Made by a program: the position numbers and the translations under genes. Of a DNA stretch of 64,000 nt, positions 35,401-47,737 are shown piece after piece (positions within the stretch are counted from its first letter, which is position 1; each line of letters starts with the position of its first letter). The notes beneath the pieces were generated by a model. It saw only the letters and a list, made by a program, of their open reading frames with translations, had not been told where the DNA came from and ran no database searches. The DNA is from Carpediemonas membranifera (lineage: Eukaryota > Fornicata). Where the stretch lies: NCBI GenBank assembly GCA_019828565.1, contig JAHDYR010000012.1:806001-870000 (forward strand). The letters are read 5' to 3'.

Positions 35401-38400
35401 AGTTGGGATGCTCTGGACTAATGTCTGGCTGAATCGTTAGGGTTCCTAGTGGATTATATGCACAGGTGCGGAATCCCCCTAAATGCATCAACTGATTGAG
35501 TTCTGAAAATGTGATTTTTGAATTCCGCCATACACCGAGCCGAAGAGCTACAGCCGGCACATCTCCTAGATCGCTAGTGCCTGGGTAGCACTAACGATTA
35601 AGCCAATCTCCCGGTGATACCGTCCCAACTCATTGCTCTGGGTCGGGTCCATTCTTCGAAAATGGGCGCCCCTTGAAATCATGAGTTGGGATGCTCTGGA
35701 CTAATGTCTGGCTGAATCGTTAGGGTTCCTAGTGGACTATATGCACAGGTGCGGAATCCCCCTAAATGCATCAACTGATTGAGTTCTGAAAATGTGATTT
35801 TTGAATTCCGCCATACACCGAGCCGAAGAGCTACAGCCGGCACATCTCCTAGATCGCTAGTGCCTGGGTAGCACTAACGATTAAGCCAATCTCCCGGTGA
35901 TACCGTCCCAACTCATTGCTCTGGGTCGGGTCCATTCTTCGAAAATGGGCGCCCCTTGAAATCATGAGTTGGGATGCTCTGGACTAATCTCTGGCTGAAT
36001 CGTTAGCGCTCCTAGTGGACTATATGCACAGGTGCGGAATCCCCCTAAATGCATCAACTGATTGAGTTCTGAAAATGTGATTTTTGAATTCCGCCATACA
36101 CCGAGCCGAAGAGCTACAGCCGGCACATCTCCTAGATCGCTAGTGCCTGGGTAGCACTAACGATTAAGCCAATCTCCCGGTGATACCGTCCCAACTCATT
36201 GCTCTGGGTCGGGTCCATTCTTCGAAAATGGGCGCCCCTTGAAATCATGAGTTGGGATGCTCTGGACTAATGTCTGGCTGAATCGTTAGGGTTCCTAGTG
36301 GATTATATGCACAGGTGCGGAATCCCCCTAAATGCATCAACTGATTGAGTTCTGAAAATGTGATTTTTGAATTCCGCCATACACCGAGCCGAAGAGCTAC
36401 AGCCGGCACATCTCCTAGATCGCTAGTGCCTGGGTAGCACTAACGATTAAGCCAATCTCCCGGTGATACCGTCCCAACTCATTGCTCTGGGTCGGGTCCA
36501 TTCTTCGAAAATGGGCGCCCCTTGAAATCATGAGTTGGGATGCTCTGGACTAATGTCTGGCTGAATCGTTAGGGTTCCTAGTGGATTATATGCACAGGTG
36601 CGGAATCCCCCTAAATGCATCAACTGATTGAGTTCTGAAAATGTGATTTTTGAATTCCGCCATACACCGAGCCGAAGAGCTACAGCCGGCACATCTCCTA
36701 GATCGCTAGTGCCTGGGTAGCACTAACGATTAAGCCAATCTCCCGGTGATACCGTCCCAACTCATTGCTCTGGGTCGGGTCCATTCTTCGAAAATGGGCG
36801 CCCCTTGAAATCATGAGTTGGGATGCTCTGGACTAATGTCTGGCTGAATCGTTAGGGTTCCTAGTGGATTATATGCACAGGTGCGGAATCCCCCTAAATG
36901 CATCAACTGATTGAGTTCTGAAAATGTGATTTTTGAATTCCGCCATACACCGAGCCGAAGAGCTACAGCCGGCACATCTCCTAGATCGCTAGTGCCTGGG
37001 TAGCACTAACGATTAAGCCAATCTCCCGGTGATACCGTCCCAACTCATTGCTCTGGGTCGGGTCCATTCTTCGAAAATGGGCGCCCCTTGAAATCATGAG
37101 TTGGGATGCTCTGGACTAATGTCTGGCTGAATCGTTAGGGTTCCTAGTGGATTATATGCACAGGTGCGGAATCCCCCTAAATGCATCAACTGATTGAGTT
37201 CTGAAAATGTGATTTTTGAATTCCGCCATACACCGAGCCGAAGAGCTACAGCCGGCACATCTCCTAGATCGCTAGTGCCTGGGTAGCACTAACGATTAAG
37301 CCAATCTCCCGGTGATACCGTCCCAACTCATTGCTCTGGGTCGGGTCCATTCTTCGAAAATGGGCGCCCCTTGAAATCATGAGTTGGGATGCTCTGGACT
37401 AATGTCTGGCTGAATCGTTAGGGTTCCTAGTGGATTATATGCACAGGTGCGGAATCCCCCTAAATGCATCAACTGATTGAGTTCTGAAAATGTGATTTTT
37501 GAATTCCGCCATACACCGAGCCGAAGAGCTACAGCCGGCACATCTCCTAGATCGCTAGTGCCTGGGTAGCACTAACGATTAAGCCAATCTCCCGGTGATA
37601 CCGTCCCAACTCATTGCTCTGGGTCGGGTCCATTCTTCGAAAATGGGCGCCCCTTGAAATCATGAGTTGGGATGCTCTGGACTAATGTCTGGCTGAATCG
37701 TTAGGGTTCCTAGTGGATTATATGCACAGGTGCGGAATCCCCCTAAATGCATCAACTGATTGAGTTCTGAAAATGTGATTTTTGAATTCCGCCATACACC
37801 GAGCCGAAGAGCTACAGCCGGCACATCTCCTAGATCGCTAGTGCCTGGGTAGCACTAACGATTAAGCCAATCTCCCGGTGATACCGTCCCAACTCATTGC
37901 TCTGGGTCGGGTCCATTCTTCGAAAATGGGCGCCCCTTGAAATCATGAGTTGGGATGCTCTGGACTAATGTCTGGCTGAATCGTTAGGGTTCCTAGTGGA
38001 TTATATGCACAGGTGCGGAATCCCCTAAATGCATCAACTGATTGAGTTCTGAAAATGTGATTTTTGAATTCCGCCATACACCGAGCCGAAGAGCTACAGC
38101 CGGCACATCTCCTAGATCGCTAGTGCCTGGGTAGCACTAACGATTAAGCCAATCTCCCGGTGATACCGTCCCAACTCATTGCTCTGGGTCGGGTCCATTC
38201 TTCGAAAATGGGCGCCCCTTGAAATCATGAGTTGGGATGCTCTGGACTAATGTCTGGCTGAATCGTTAGGGTTCCTAGTGGATTATATGCACAGGTGCGG
38301 AATCCCCCTAAATGCATCAACTGATTGAGTTCTGAAAATGTGATTTTTGAATTCCGCCATACACCGAGCCGAAGAGCTACAGCCGGCACATCTCCTAGAT

Positions 38401-41400
38401 CGCTAGTGCCTGGGTAGCACTAACGATTAAGCCAATCTCCCGGTGATACCGTCCCAACTCATTGCTCTGGGTCGGGTCCATTCTTCGAAAATGGGCGCCC
38501 CTTGAAATCATGAGTTGGGATGCTCTGGACTAATGTCTGGCTGAATCGTTAGGGTTCCTAGTGGATTATATGCACAGGTGCGGAATCCCCCTAAATGCAT
38601 CAACTGATTGAGTTCTGAAAATGTGATTTTTGAATTCCGCCATACACCGAGCCGAAGAGCTACAGCCGGCACATCTCCTAGATCGCTAGTGCCTGGGTAG
38701 CACTAACGATTAAGCCAATCTCCCGGTGATACCGTCCCAACTCATTGCTCTGGGTCGGGTCCATTCTTCGAAAAATGGGCGCCCCTTGAAATCATGAGTT
38801 GGGATGCTCTGGACTAATGTCTGGCTGAATCGTTAGGGTTCCTAGTGGATTATATGCACAGGTGCGGAATCCCCCTAAATGCATCAACTGATTGAGTTCT
38901 GAAAATGTGATTTTTGAATTCCGCCATACACCGAGCCGAAGAGCTACAGCCGGCACATCTCCTAGATCGCTAGTGCCTGGGTAGCACTAACGATTAAGCC
39001 AATCTCCCGGTGATACCGTCCCAACTCATTGCTCTGGGTCGGGTCCATTCTTCGAAAATGGGCGCCCCTTGAAATCATGAGTTGGGATGCTCTGGACTAA
39101 TGTCTGGCTGAATCGTTAGGGTTCCTAGTGGATTATATGCACAGGTGCGGAATCCCCCTAAATGCATCAACTGATTGAGTTCTGAAAATGTGATTTTTGA
39201 ATTCCGCCATACACCGAGCCGAAGAGCTACAGCCGGCACATCTCCTAGATCGCTAGTGCCTGGGTAGCACTAACGATTAAGCCAATCTCCCGGTGATACC
39301 GTCCCAACTCATTGCTCTGGGTCGGGTCCATTCTTCGAAAATGGGCGCCCCTTGAAATCATGAGTTGGGATGCTCTGGACTAATGTCTGGCTGAATCGTT
39401 AGGGTTCCTAGTGGATTATATGCACAGGTGCGGAATCCCCCTAAATGCATCAACTGATTGAGTTCTGAAAATGTGATTTTTGAATTCCGCCATACACCGA
39501 GCCGAAGAGCTACAGCCGGCACATCTCCTAGATCGCTAGTGCCTGGGTAGCACTAACGATTAAGCCAATCTCCCGGTGATACCGTCCCAACTCATTGCTC
39601 TGGGTCGGGTCCATTCTTCGAAAATGGGCGCCCCTTGAAATCATGAGTTGGGATGCTCTGGACTAATGTCTGGCTGAATCGTTAGGGTTCCTAGTGGATT
39701 ATATGCACAGGTGCGGAATCCCCCTAAATGCATCAACTGATTGAGTTCTGAAAATGTGATTTTTGAATTCCGCCATACACCGAGCCGAAGAGCTACAGCC
39801 GGCACATCTCCTAGATCGCTAGTGCCTGGGTAGCACTAACGATTAAGCCAATCTCCCGGTGATACCGTCCCAACTCATTGCTCTGGGTCGGGTCCATTCT
39901 TCGAAAATGGGCGCCCCTTGAAATCATGAGTTGGGATGCTCTGGACTAATGTCTGGCTGAATCGTTAGGGTTCCTAGTGGATTATATGCACAGGTGCGGA
40001 ATCCCCCTAAATGCATCAACTGATTGAGTTCTGAAAATGTGATTTTTGAATTCCGCCATACACCGAGCCGAAGAGCTACAGCCGGCACATCTCCTAGATC
40101 GCTAGTGCCTGGGTAGCACTAACGATTAAGCCAATCTCCCGGTGATACCGTCCCAACTCATTGCTCTGGGTCGGGTCCATTCTTCGAAAATGGGCGCCCC
40201 TTGAAATCATGAGTTGGGATGCTCTGGACTAATGTCTGGCTGAATCGTTAGGGTTCCTAGTGGATTATATGCACAGGTGCGGAATCCCCCTAAATGCATC
40301 AACTGATTGAGTTCTGAAAATGTGATTTTTGAATTCCGCCATACACCGAGCCGAAGAGCTACAGCCGGCACATCTCCTAGATCGCTAGTGCCTGGGTAGC
40401 ACTAACGATTAAGCCAATCTCCCGGTGATACCGTCCCAACTCATTGCTCTGGGTCGGGTCCATTCTTCGAAAATGGGCGCCCCTTGAAATCATGAGTTGG
40501 GATGCTCTGGACTAATCTCTGGCTTAATCGTTAGCGCTCCTAGTGGATTATATGCACAGGTGCGGAATCCCCCTAAATGCATCAACTGATTGAGTTCTGA
40601 AAATGTGATTTTTGAATTCCGCCATACACCGAGCCGAAGAGCTACAGCCGGCACATCTCCTAGATCGCTAGTGCCTGGGTAGCACTAACGATTAAGCCCA
40701 TCTCCCGGTGATACCGTCCCAACTCATTGCTCTGGGTCGGGTCCATTCTTCGAAAATGGGCGCCCCTTGAAATCATGAGTTGGGATGCTCTGGACTAATG
40801 TCTGGCTGAATCGTTAGGGTTCCTAGTGGATTATATGCACAGGTGCGGAATCCCCCTAAATGCATCAACTGATTGAGTTCTGAAAATGTGATTTTTGAAT
40901 TCCGCCATACACCGAGCCGAAGAGCTACAGCCGGCACATCTCCTAGATCGCTAGTGCCTGGGTAGCACTAACGATTAAGCCAATCTCCCGGTGATACCGT
41001 CCCAACTCATTGCTCTGGGTCGGGTCCATTCTTCGAAAATGGGCGCCCCTTGAAATCATGAGTTGGGATGCTCTGGACTAATGTCTGGCTGAATCGTTAG
41101 GGTTCCTAGTGGATTATATGCACAGGTGCGGAATCCCCCTAAATGCATCAACTGATTGAGTTCTGAAAATGTGATTTTTGAATTCCGCCATACACCGAGC
41201 CGAAGAGCTACAGCCGGCACATCTCCTAGATCGCTAGTGCCTGGGTAGCACTAACGATTAAGCCAATCTCCCGGTGATACCGTCCCAACTCATTGCTCTG
41301 GGTCGGGTCCATTCTTCGAAAATGGGTGCCCCTTGAAATCATGAGTTGGGATGCTCTGGACTAATGTCTGGCTGAATCGTTAGGGTTCCTAGTGGATTAT

Positions 41401-43274
41401 ATGCACAGGTGCGGAATCCCCCTAAATGCATCAACTGATTGAGTTCTGAAAATGTGATTTTTTTGAATTCCGCCATACACCGAGCCGAAGAGCTACAGCC
41501 GGCACATCTCCCTAGATCGCTAGTGCCTGGGTAGCACTAACGATTAAGCCAATCTCCCGGTGATACCGTCCCAACTCATTGCTCTGGGTCGGGTCCATTC
41601 TTCGAAAAATGGGCGCCCCTTGAAATCATGAGTTGGGATGCTCTGGACTAATGTCTGGCTGAATCGTTAGGGTTCCTAGTGGATTATATGCACAGGTGCG
41701 GAATCCCCCTAAATGCATCAACTGATTGAGTTCTGAAAATGTGATTTTTGAATTCCGCCATACACCGAGCCGAAGAGCTACAGCCGGCACATCTCCTAGA
41801 TCGCTAGTGCCTGGGTAGCACTAACGATTAAGCCAATCTCCCGGTGATACCGTCCCAACTCATTGCTCTGGGTCGGGTCCATTCTTCGAAAAATGGGCGC
41901 CCCTTGAAATCATGAGTTGGGATGCTCTGGACTAATGTCTGGCTGAATCGTTAGGGTTCCTAGTGGATTATATGCACAGGTGCGGAATCCCCCTAAATGC
42001 ATCAACTGATTGAGTTCTGAAAATGTGATTTTTTTGAATTCCGCCATACACCGAGCCGAAGAGCTACAGCCGGCACATCTCCTAGATCGCTAGTGCCTGG
42101 GTAGCACTAACGATTAAGCCAATCTCCCGGTGATACCGTCCCAACTCATTGCTCTGGGTCGGGTCCATTCTTCGAAAATGGGCGCCCCTTGAAATCATGA
42201 GTTGGGATGCTCTGGACTAATGTCTGGCTGAATCGTTAGGGTTCCTAGTGGATTATATGCACAGGTGCGGAATCCCCCTAAATGCATCAACTGATTGAGT
42301 TCTGAAAATGTGATTTTTGAATTCCGCCATACACCGAGCCGAAGAGCTACAGCCGGCACATCTCCTAGATCGCTAGTGCCTGGGTAGCACTAACGATTAA
42401 GCCAATCTCCCGGTGATACCGTCCCAACTCATTGCTCTGGGTCGGGTCCATTCTTCGAAAATGGGCGCCCCTTGAAATCATGAGTTGGGATGCTCTGGAC
42501 TAATGTCTGGCTGAATCGTTAGGGTTCCTAGTGGATTATATGCACAGGTGCGGAATCCCCCTAAATGCATCAACTGATTGAGTTCTGAAAATGTGATTTT
42601 TGAATTCCGCCATACACCGAGCCGAAGAGCTACAGCCGGCACATCTCCTAGATCGCTAGTGCCTGGGTAGCACTAACGATTAAGCCAATCTCCCGGTGAT
42701 ACCGTCCCAACTCATTGCTCTGGGTCGGGTCCATTCTTCGAAAATGGGCGCCCCTTGAAATCATGAGTTGGGATGCTCTGGACTAATGTCTGGCTGAATC
42801 GTTAGGGTTCCTAGTGGATTATATGCACAGGTGCGGAATCCCCCTAAATGCATCAACTGATTGAGTTCTGAAAATGTGATTTTTGAATTCCGCCATACAC
42901 CGAGCCGAAGAGCTACAGCCGGCACATCTCCTAGATCGCTAGTGCCTGGGTAGCACTAACGATTAAGCCAATCTCCCGGTGATACCGTCCCAACTCATTG
43001 CTCTGGGTCGGGTCCATTCTTCGAAAATGGGCGCCCCTTGAAATCATGAGTTGGGATGCTCTGGACTAATGTCTGGCTGAATCGTTAGGGTTCCTAGTGG
43101 ATTATATGCACAGGTGCGGAATCCCCCTAAATGCATCAACTGATTGAGTTCTGAAAATGTGATTTTTGAATTCCGCCATACACCGAGCCGAAGAGCTACA
43201 GCCGGCACATCTCCTAGATCGCTAGTGCCTGGGTAGCACTAACGATTAAGCCAATCTCCCGGTGATACCGTCCC
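32416..43274. repeat. satellite array, about 38 tandem copies of a 283-bp unit
   Basis: The landmark CCGAGC recurs at 32421, 32704, 32987, 33270 and so on to 43183, spacing 283 bp with rare 1-2 bp indels: 38 full periods plus a 92-nt partial unit ending at GTCCC (43274). Copies are almost identical. Left copies carry GAGCTG, GGGCTCC and GGACTATATG; copies from about 35536 rightward carry GAGCCG and mostly GGGTTCC and GGATTATATG. Each unit holds several hairpins, including TCCCAACTCAT paired with ATGAGTTGGGA around CCATT...AATGG, and TAGTGC paired with GCACTA. No open frame spans units. It may be centromeric or other heterochromatic satellite, or a tandem structured-RNA gene; the sequence does not decide. 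Confidence 0.97.
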
Positions 43275-43411
43275 TGTGGTGGTCATAGACCACACTAATC
43301 ATTTATACAGTTTAAGCCATTTATTGGCACAAGGGTTTTCTCTTCTTATTTCCCTGTAAAAGCATTCTCCGCATTAGCGAGGCACATTAACGTTAATTCC
43401 CCGATCCCCCG
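43275..43411 (+). other. junction between satellite and retroelement
   Basis: 137 nt with no ATG. It starts TGTGGT and contains the near-perfect hairpin TGTGGT...ACCACA (43275-43296). It could be a remnant of an LTR or leader; I find no matching copy at the 3' end of the element. Confidence 0.4.
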
Positions 43412-46400
43412 TTGCTGAAGTCGCCAGATCTGAACGAACTGTTCATCTTTGTGGACAAGTTCAACGATTACCGCGCCTTAGGGGGCAAGCGAGACATTGA
43501 GAAGCTAATCGACAGCGAGGTTCGGGAGATGGTGACAGCAATCCTACCAGCGGACGATCTTGACGACGCGGAGGAAGAGATCCCTCTCCTCCTTAATCAA
43601 CATCATCGTGCCGCTCGCTCCAGAGCCCAGAAGGACCTCAAGATCATCAAGCGCCTAGGACGCGCTCTCAGACCTACTCAAGAAGTCAACAAGCTCCGTC
43701 TCTTTAGAATCACCGCCAAGGACTTCTCCCCAATCGAAGTTGCTCGAGTCAACAAGAAGTTCCGTATTACCATGGCAGTCGTCCAACCCGAGCTCCCCCT
43801 CGAGACACTACGCGACATATACGTTCGTTGTTTCAAGTTCGGATCCAACCAGACGATGTACCGCATCAAGGAGGTGATCCAGGACATGTCGCTAGAAGAT
43901 GCCATGCCGCGCGTTCTAGCCCTATCCAGAACAGTCCAAGAGAGCACCGCGATCGCCAACGCGTTCCAGGACAAGCCGTCCAACGCCGAGCACCACCACA
44001 CGAGCCGTAACTCCCACCGACGCAACGATCGCAAGCCTCAGTCACGTCCCACCGAAGACCGTTCGCATGCTACCAGACCTGAACACGCGTCGACTAAGCC
44101 TATCGACAAGAAGGGCAGGCGTGATCATTCACAGTTCACTTGCTATAACTGTGGTGGTAAGGGTCACGCCGTCTACGAGTGTAAGAAGCCCAAGAACAAG
44201 TGTCAGAAGTGCGGGAAGAGCGGACACCTTGACAGGTTCTGTAAATCCCCACAGTACTTGTCCTTGTTCTCGATGACTTCACACAAACGCAAAGATAGCC
44301 TACCTCTGTGCAAAGTTAAGGTCGAGGGTCGAGACGTCGTTGCCTTGATTGATTCGGGAGCCAACTGCTCCACTATATCCCCCAAGCTGACCAAGGGTAT
44401 GACGCGTATATCAGATGAAGAGCGAAGCGTGCGTACAGCCAAGGGAACTATACAGTCCCAAGGTTCCGTGCAAGGGAACATCAAACTCATGCCGTCAGCC
44501 TTTACACCTAAGGCAGTGTCCTTCAAGCCGGAGTTGATTGTGCTAGATACTGAGTTCGACGTCGTCCTGGGGTACCCCCACCTTGTCGAGTTGGGAATCC
44601 TCCCCGACGTGAACGTAGAGTCAGGGGAAGACTCGGACGAAGTCCAGGTCCCCGAAGCTTTCAAGCACAACGCTGCCATTTTTAGTCTATCCGACCAGTC
44701 GACCAAGAGTCAAGCCGAACTGATCAAGAGGTTCTCCGATCTATTCCAAGACCGGGACGAACCTAGCAGGCTAGAGCCGTACGACCTCGTTCTGAAGGAC
44801 GATCGGGTCGTGAACGCCAGACCTTACTATGTACCCCCAGCGAAGATACACGTCGTGAGAGAGCACATCGACACGCTGCTAGCCAAGAAATATATCGAGG
44901 CCTGCCAGTCACAATACGCTTCCCCAGCTATGACTGTGCCTAAGAAGGGAGGCAAGTCGCGTTTCGTAGTCGATTTCCGCCGTATTAACGAGCTTACTGA
45001 GCCGTTCGACTACCCCATCCCTCGTATCGACGAGGTGCTGTCACAGCTCGCAGGACAGAAGATCTTCGCGACTCTAGACCTGTCGTCCGGGTACCACCAG
45101 ATCCCTTTGACAGAACGATCAAGACCCCTGACTGCATTTACCACCGTACTAGGGCAGTATCAATACCGACGGATGCCTTTCGGGCTGCGCAACGCAGGAG
45201 CTCACTTCCAGAAGGCCATGGAGCGCGCCTTCGCCGGGCTCGTGGGCAGCTCATGTTACATTTACATCGACGATATTATTGTCTTCGGCAGCGACGAGGC
45301 CGAATATCTCGCGAACCTCGAAAGAGTCCTGGACCGTGCGCGTAAGGTCAAGCTCCAGCTCAATCGCGAGAAATGCCAATTCGGCAGGCAGGAGGTCGAG
45401 TTCTTAGGTTGGGTTGTCAATGATGGGCAGGTGAGCATCGCACCCAGCCGTGTAGACGACATCGCAAATCTCCAGATGCCGACATCCATCAAGGGCATGC
45501 AGGGCCTAGTAGGATTCCTCAACTATTTCCGGGATCACATCCCCCATTTTGCGGAAATCGGACACCCGTTAATCAACGCTATGTCCGGTCACACAAGTCT
45601 CGGCCTGACCGCCCAGCAGGAGGCCCTCGATAAGCTCAAGCAGAGCCTTACCTCCGCTGACGCCCTAGCAATTTTCGACGCCACGAAGGAGCATTCTATA
45701 ATGACCGACGCCTCGGGAGTGGGGTACGGCGCAGTCCTATTGCAAGAGGGCAAGCCTGTCTGTTACATGTCGAAGGCCTTCAACGCCACACAGTCTCGTT
45801 GGTCAACGATTGAGAAGGAGGCGTACGCCATTGTGGCGGCCTTGCAGCGCTGGCGCAAGTTCCTTGCCTGGGGACCTTTCTCCATACTCACTGACCACCG
45901 AAACCTTACCTTCATGTACCGTAGCATCAACCCGAAAGTCAGGAGGTGGGCCGATGCCATTTCCGACTTGGACTTTGAGATTAAGCACGTCGCCGGCCTG
46001 GACAATGGAGCCGCAGATGGTCTGTCCCGTGTGTTTACTATGTTCACTCGCAAAGCTACGACCGATGAGATTGAAGAAGCACACACCACCGCCGGCGCCC
46101 ATCTATCTCGACGACTAACGACCGAGAAGCTTAGAGCCGAAGGGTTGTCGGTGTCGAGAGCCGCAGTCGACCAGGTGATTGCAGCTTGCCCGGTGTGCCA
46201 AGTCCTCGAGAGACCCCACGTCGATACACCGGATGGTCTGCATACCGCCGTTGATGAACCGTTTAAGCGAGTAGCCATCGACACCTTAGGTCCGTTCCCC
46301 AAGTCGCAGGGGTTCACGCACATCTCCGTCATCATAGATATGTGTAGTAGGTGGACCGAGTTGGTTCCAGTTACAGGTACGACTGCGCAAGCCGCAGTTA

Positions 46401-46810
46401 CGGCGTTCGTTAATAACTGGGTCTTACGCTATGGCTGCCCCGAGGTCTTACAGACTGACGGCGGGCCCGAGTTTAACAATCAGCTCATGAAGTCCCTGGC
46501 CGACGAGATGGGTTTCCACACCCATGTTACGACTCCACATCACCCGCAATCTAATGGCATCGTCGAACGGGCCAACAGTGGAGTTCTCAAAATCTTGAAG
46601 GCCAGAAAGTTCCATTTCCGGGACGCGGACTGGGTCAAGCACTTACCTGTCGCACAATTTATCGTCAATTCGACGCCCAGGATACCCACTCACCTCTCAC
46701 CATCCGAGATCATACTAGGTGTCAACATCAGGATCCCGAACGAGATCATCATCTGCACCCACTCGACTAGCGCCAGAATACAGGACAGACGCGCGGCGGC
46801 TGGCCTGTAG
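43412..46810 (+). mobile_element. Ty3/gypsy retroelement 1, gag-pol in one frame, truncated at both ends
   Basis: One open frame of 1132 codons. Order: gag with two CCHC knuckles (CYNCGGKGHAVYEC and CQKCGKSGHLDRFC), retropepsin with ALIDSGANCSTIS, reverse transcriptase with YIYIDDIIVF, RNase H (MTDASGVGYGAVLLQ, TDHRNLTFMY), and integrase with the CPVCQ zinc end, IDTLGPFPKSQG, QTDGGPEFNNQ and HHPQSNGIVERAN. This is the Ty3/gypsy order (protease-RT-RNaseH-integrase). No ATG opens gag, since a TAA lies at 43394. The integrase C-terminal part and chromodomain seen in its relative at 49041-51010 are missing, so the copy is truncated on both sides although the core is intact. It abuts the satellite array. 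Confidence 0.93.
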
Positions 46811-47737
46811 CCTTATGGCTAGGGAAAGATTGTTTAATATAAGAAAACCCATGATGTGGTGAATATGGTCAATACTATATAAATCTATGAAATGGTAATC
46901 CTATGTAACATTGGGTAAGACCCACTGCACTGCCCCTCCAGTGCCCGTAAGGCACGACCTCAAGCAACGCATATATATGGTCGGCAATAGCCGATGAGGA
47001 TTAGTGAAGTGACAACCGCTTCGAACGTACGAGAGCCACCAAGTACGATCGAAACAGTCTACTCTATTGGCGGTAGAGTAGGCTATGTCTGCCCTTCAGG
47101 CCTTGATCTACGATCTTAGCCAGTATTATGTAAAGATATGGTTGATACTATTATTCGAATCTGTATCTATAAAAAATCTTGTGGTACCACTGTATAAACG
47201 CGCGCGCTAAGTTAGGTATAGGGTATCTTACATGTCCCTGCCCTCCACGGCCGGAATACGGCCGTGATTGTGGCGGTTTGGTTCGGCTGTGCATTTTATG
47301 GCACAATGAACCGCGGTTTCGAAAGTTTCACTATACGCGGTATGCAAAGCGCTAGCCAGCGTATAGTTGTCAAAAATGGGGTTTTCAGCCCTCAACGACG
47401 CTTCGTTGGCGAGTTCTCGACGTTTTTTTCTTTTCGGTGCCGAATGAAGGTGCTGCTCTGCGCTACGTGTGTCCTTCATGAATAACAACATCAATACTTA
47501 GTAAAAGCCTTCGTTGCTGCACTGTTTGTGGGATATTGAGGAGTATCTTCACGATTCTCCTCAAGGCTTCATGAGCGTCATCGAATCGACCTCCTGCGCC
47601 CAGGCTCCGGTCATGATCATGGCTGCTATGGTCTGCGGGTTAGTCAGCTAGGTTGCAGTAGTTCCCATAAAGTACGATAATTACGTCAATGCATGTAAAT
47701 GCTGCTTTGAAGGATTTCAAAGCAGCCGTTTGAGGAT
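46811..47737. other. gene-free interval
   Basis: About 930 nt, AT-rich, with no supportable gene. It contains small hairpins (CTACTCTA/TAGAGTAG near 47060-47085; GGCCGGAATACGGCC near 47249-47263). Short open frames at 47228-47494 look like chance. Confidence 0.45.

Noticed and set aside
32416-43274. One TTAGGG per satellite unit, suggesting telomeric repeat.
   Set aside because: It occurs once per 283 bp and never in tandem; both flanks continue into ordinary DNA.
32416-43274. CRISPR-like array.
   Set aside because: Units are contiguous 283-bp copies with no unique spacers, in a clearly eukaryotic context.
46990-47070. CGATGAG ... CGAAAC resembling a hammerhead ribozyme core.
   Set aside because: The invariant CUGAUGA is not matched, and stem II does not form between the two boxes.
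47228-47494. Overlapping short ORFs on both strands.
   Set aside because: No codon bias, no family pattern and AT-rich surroundings.
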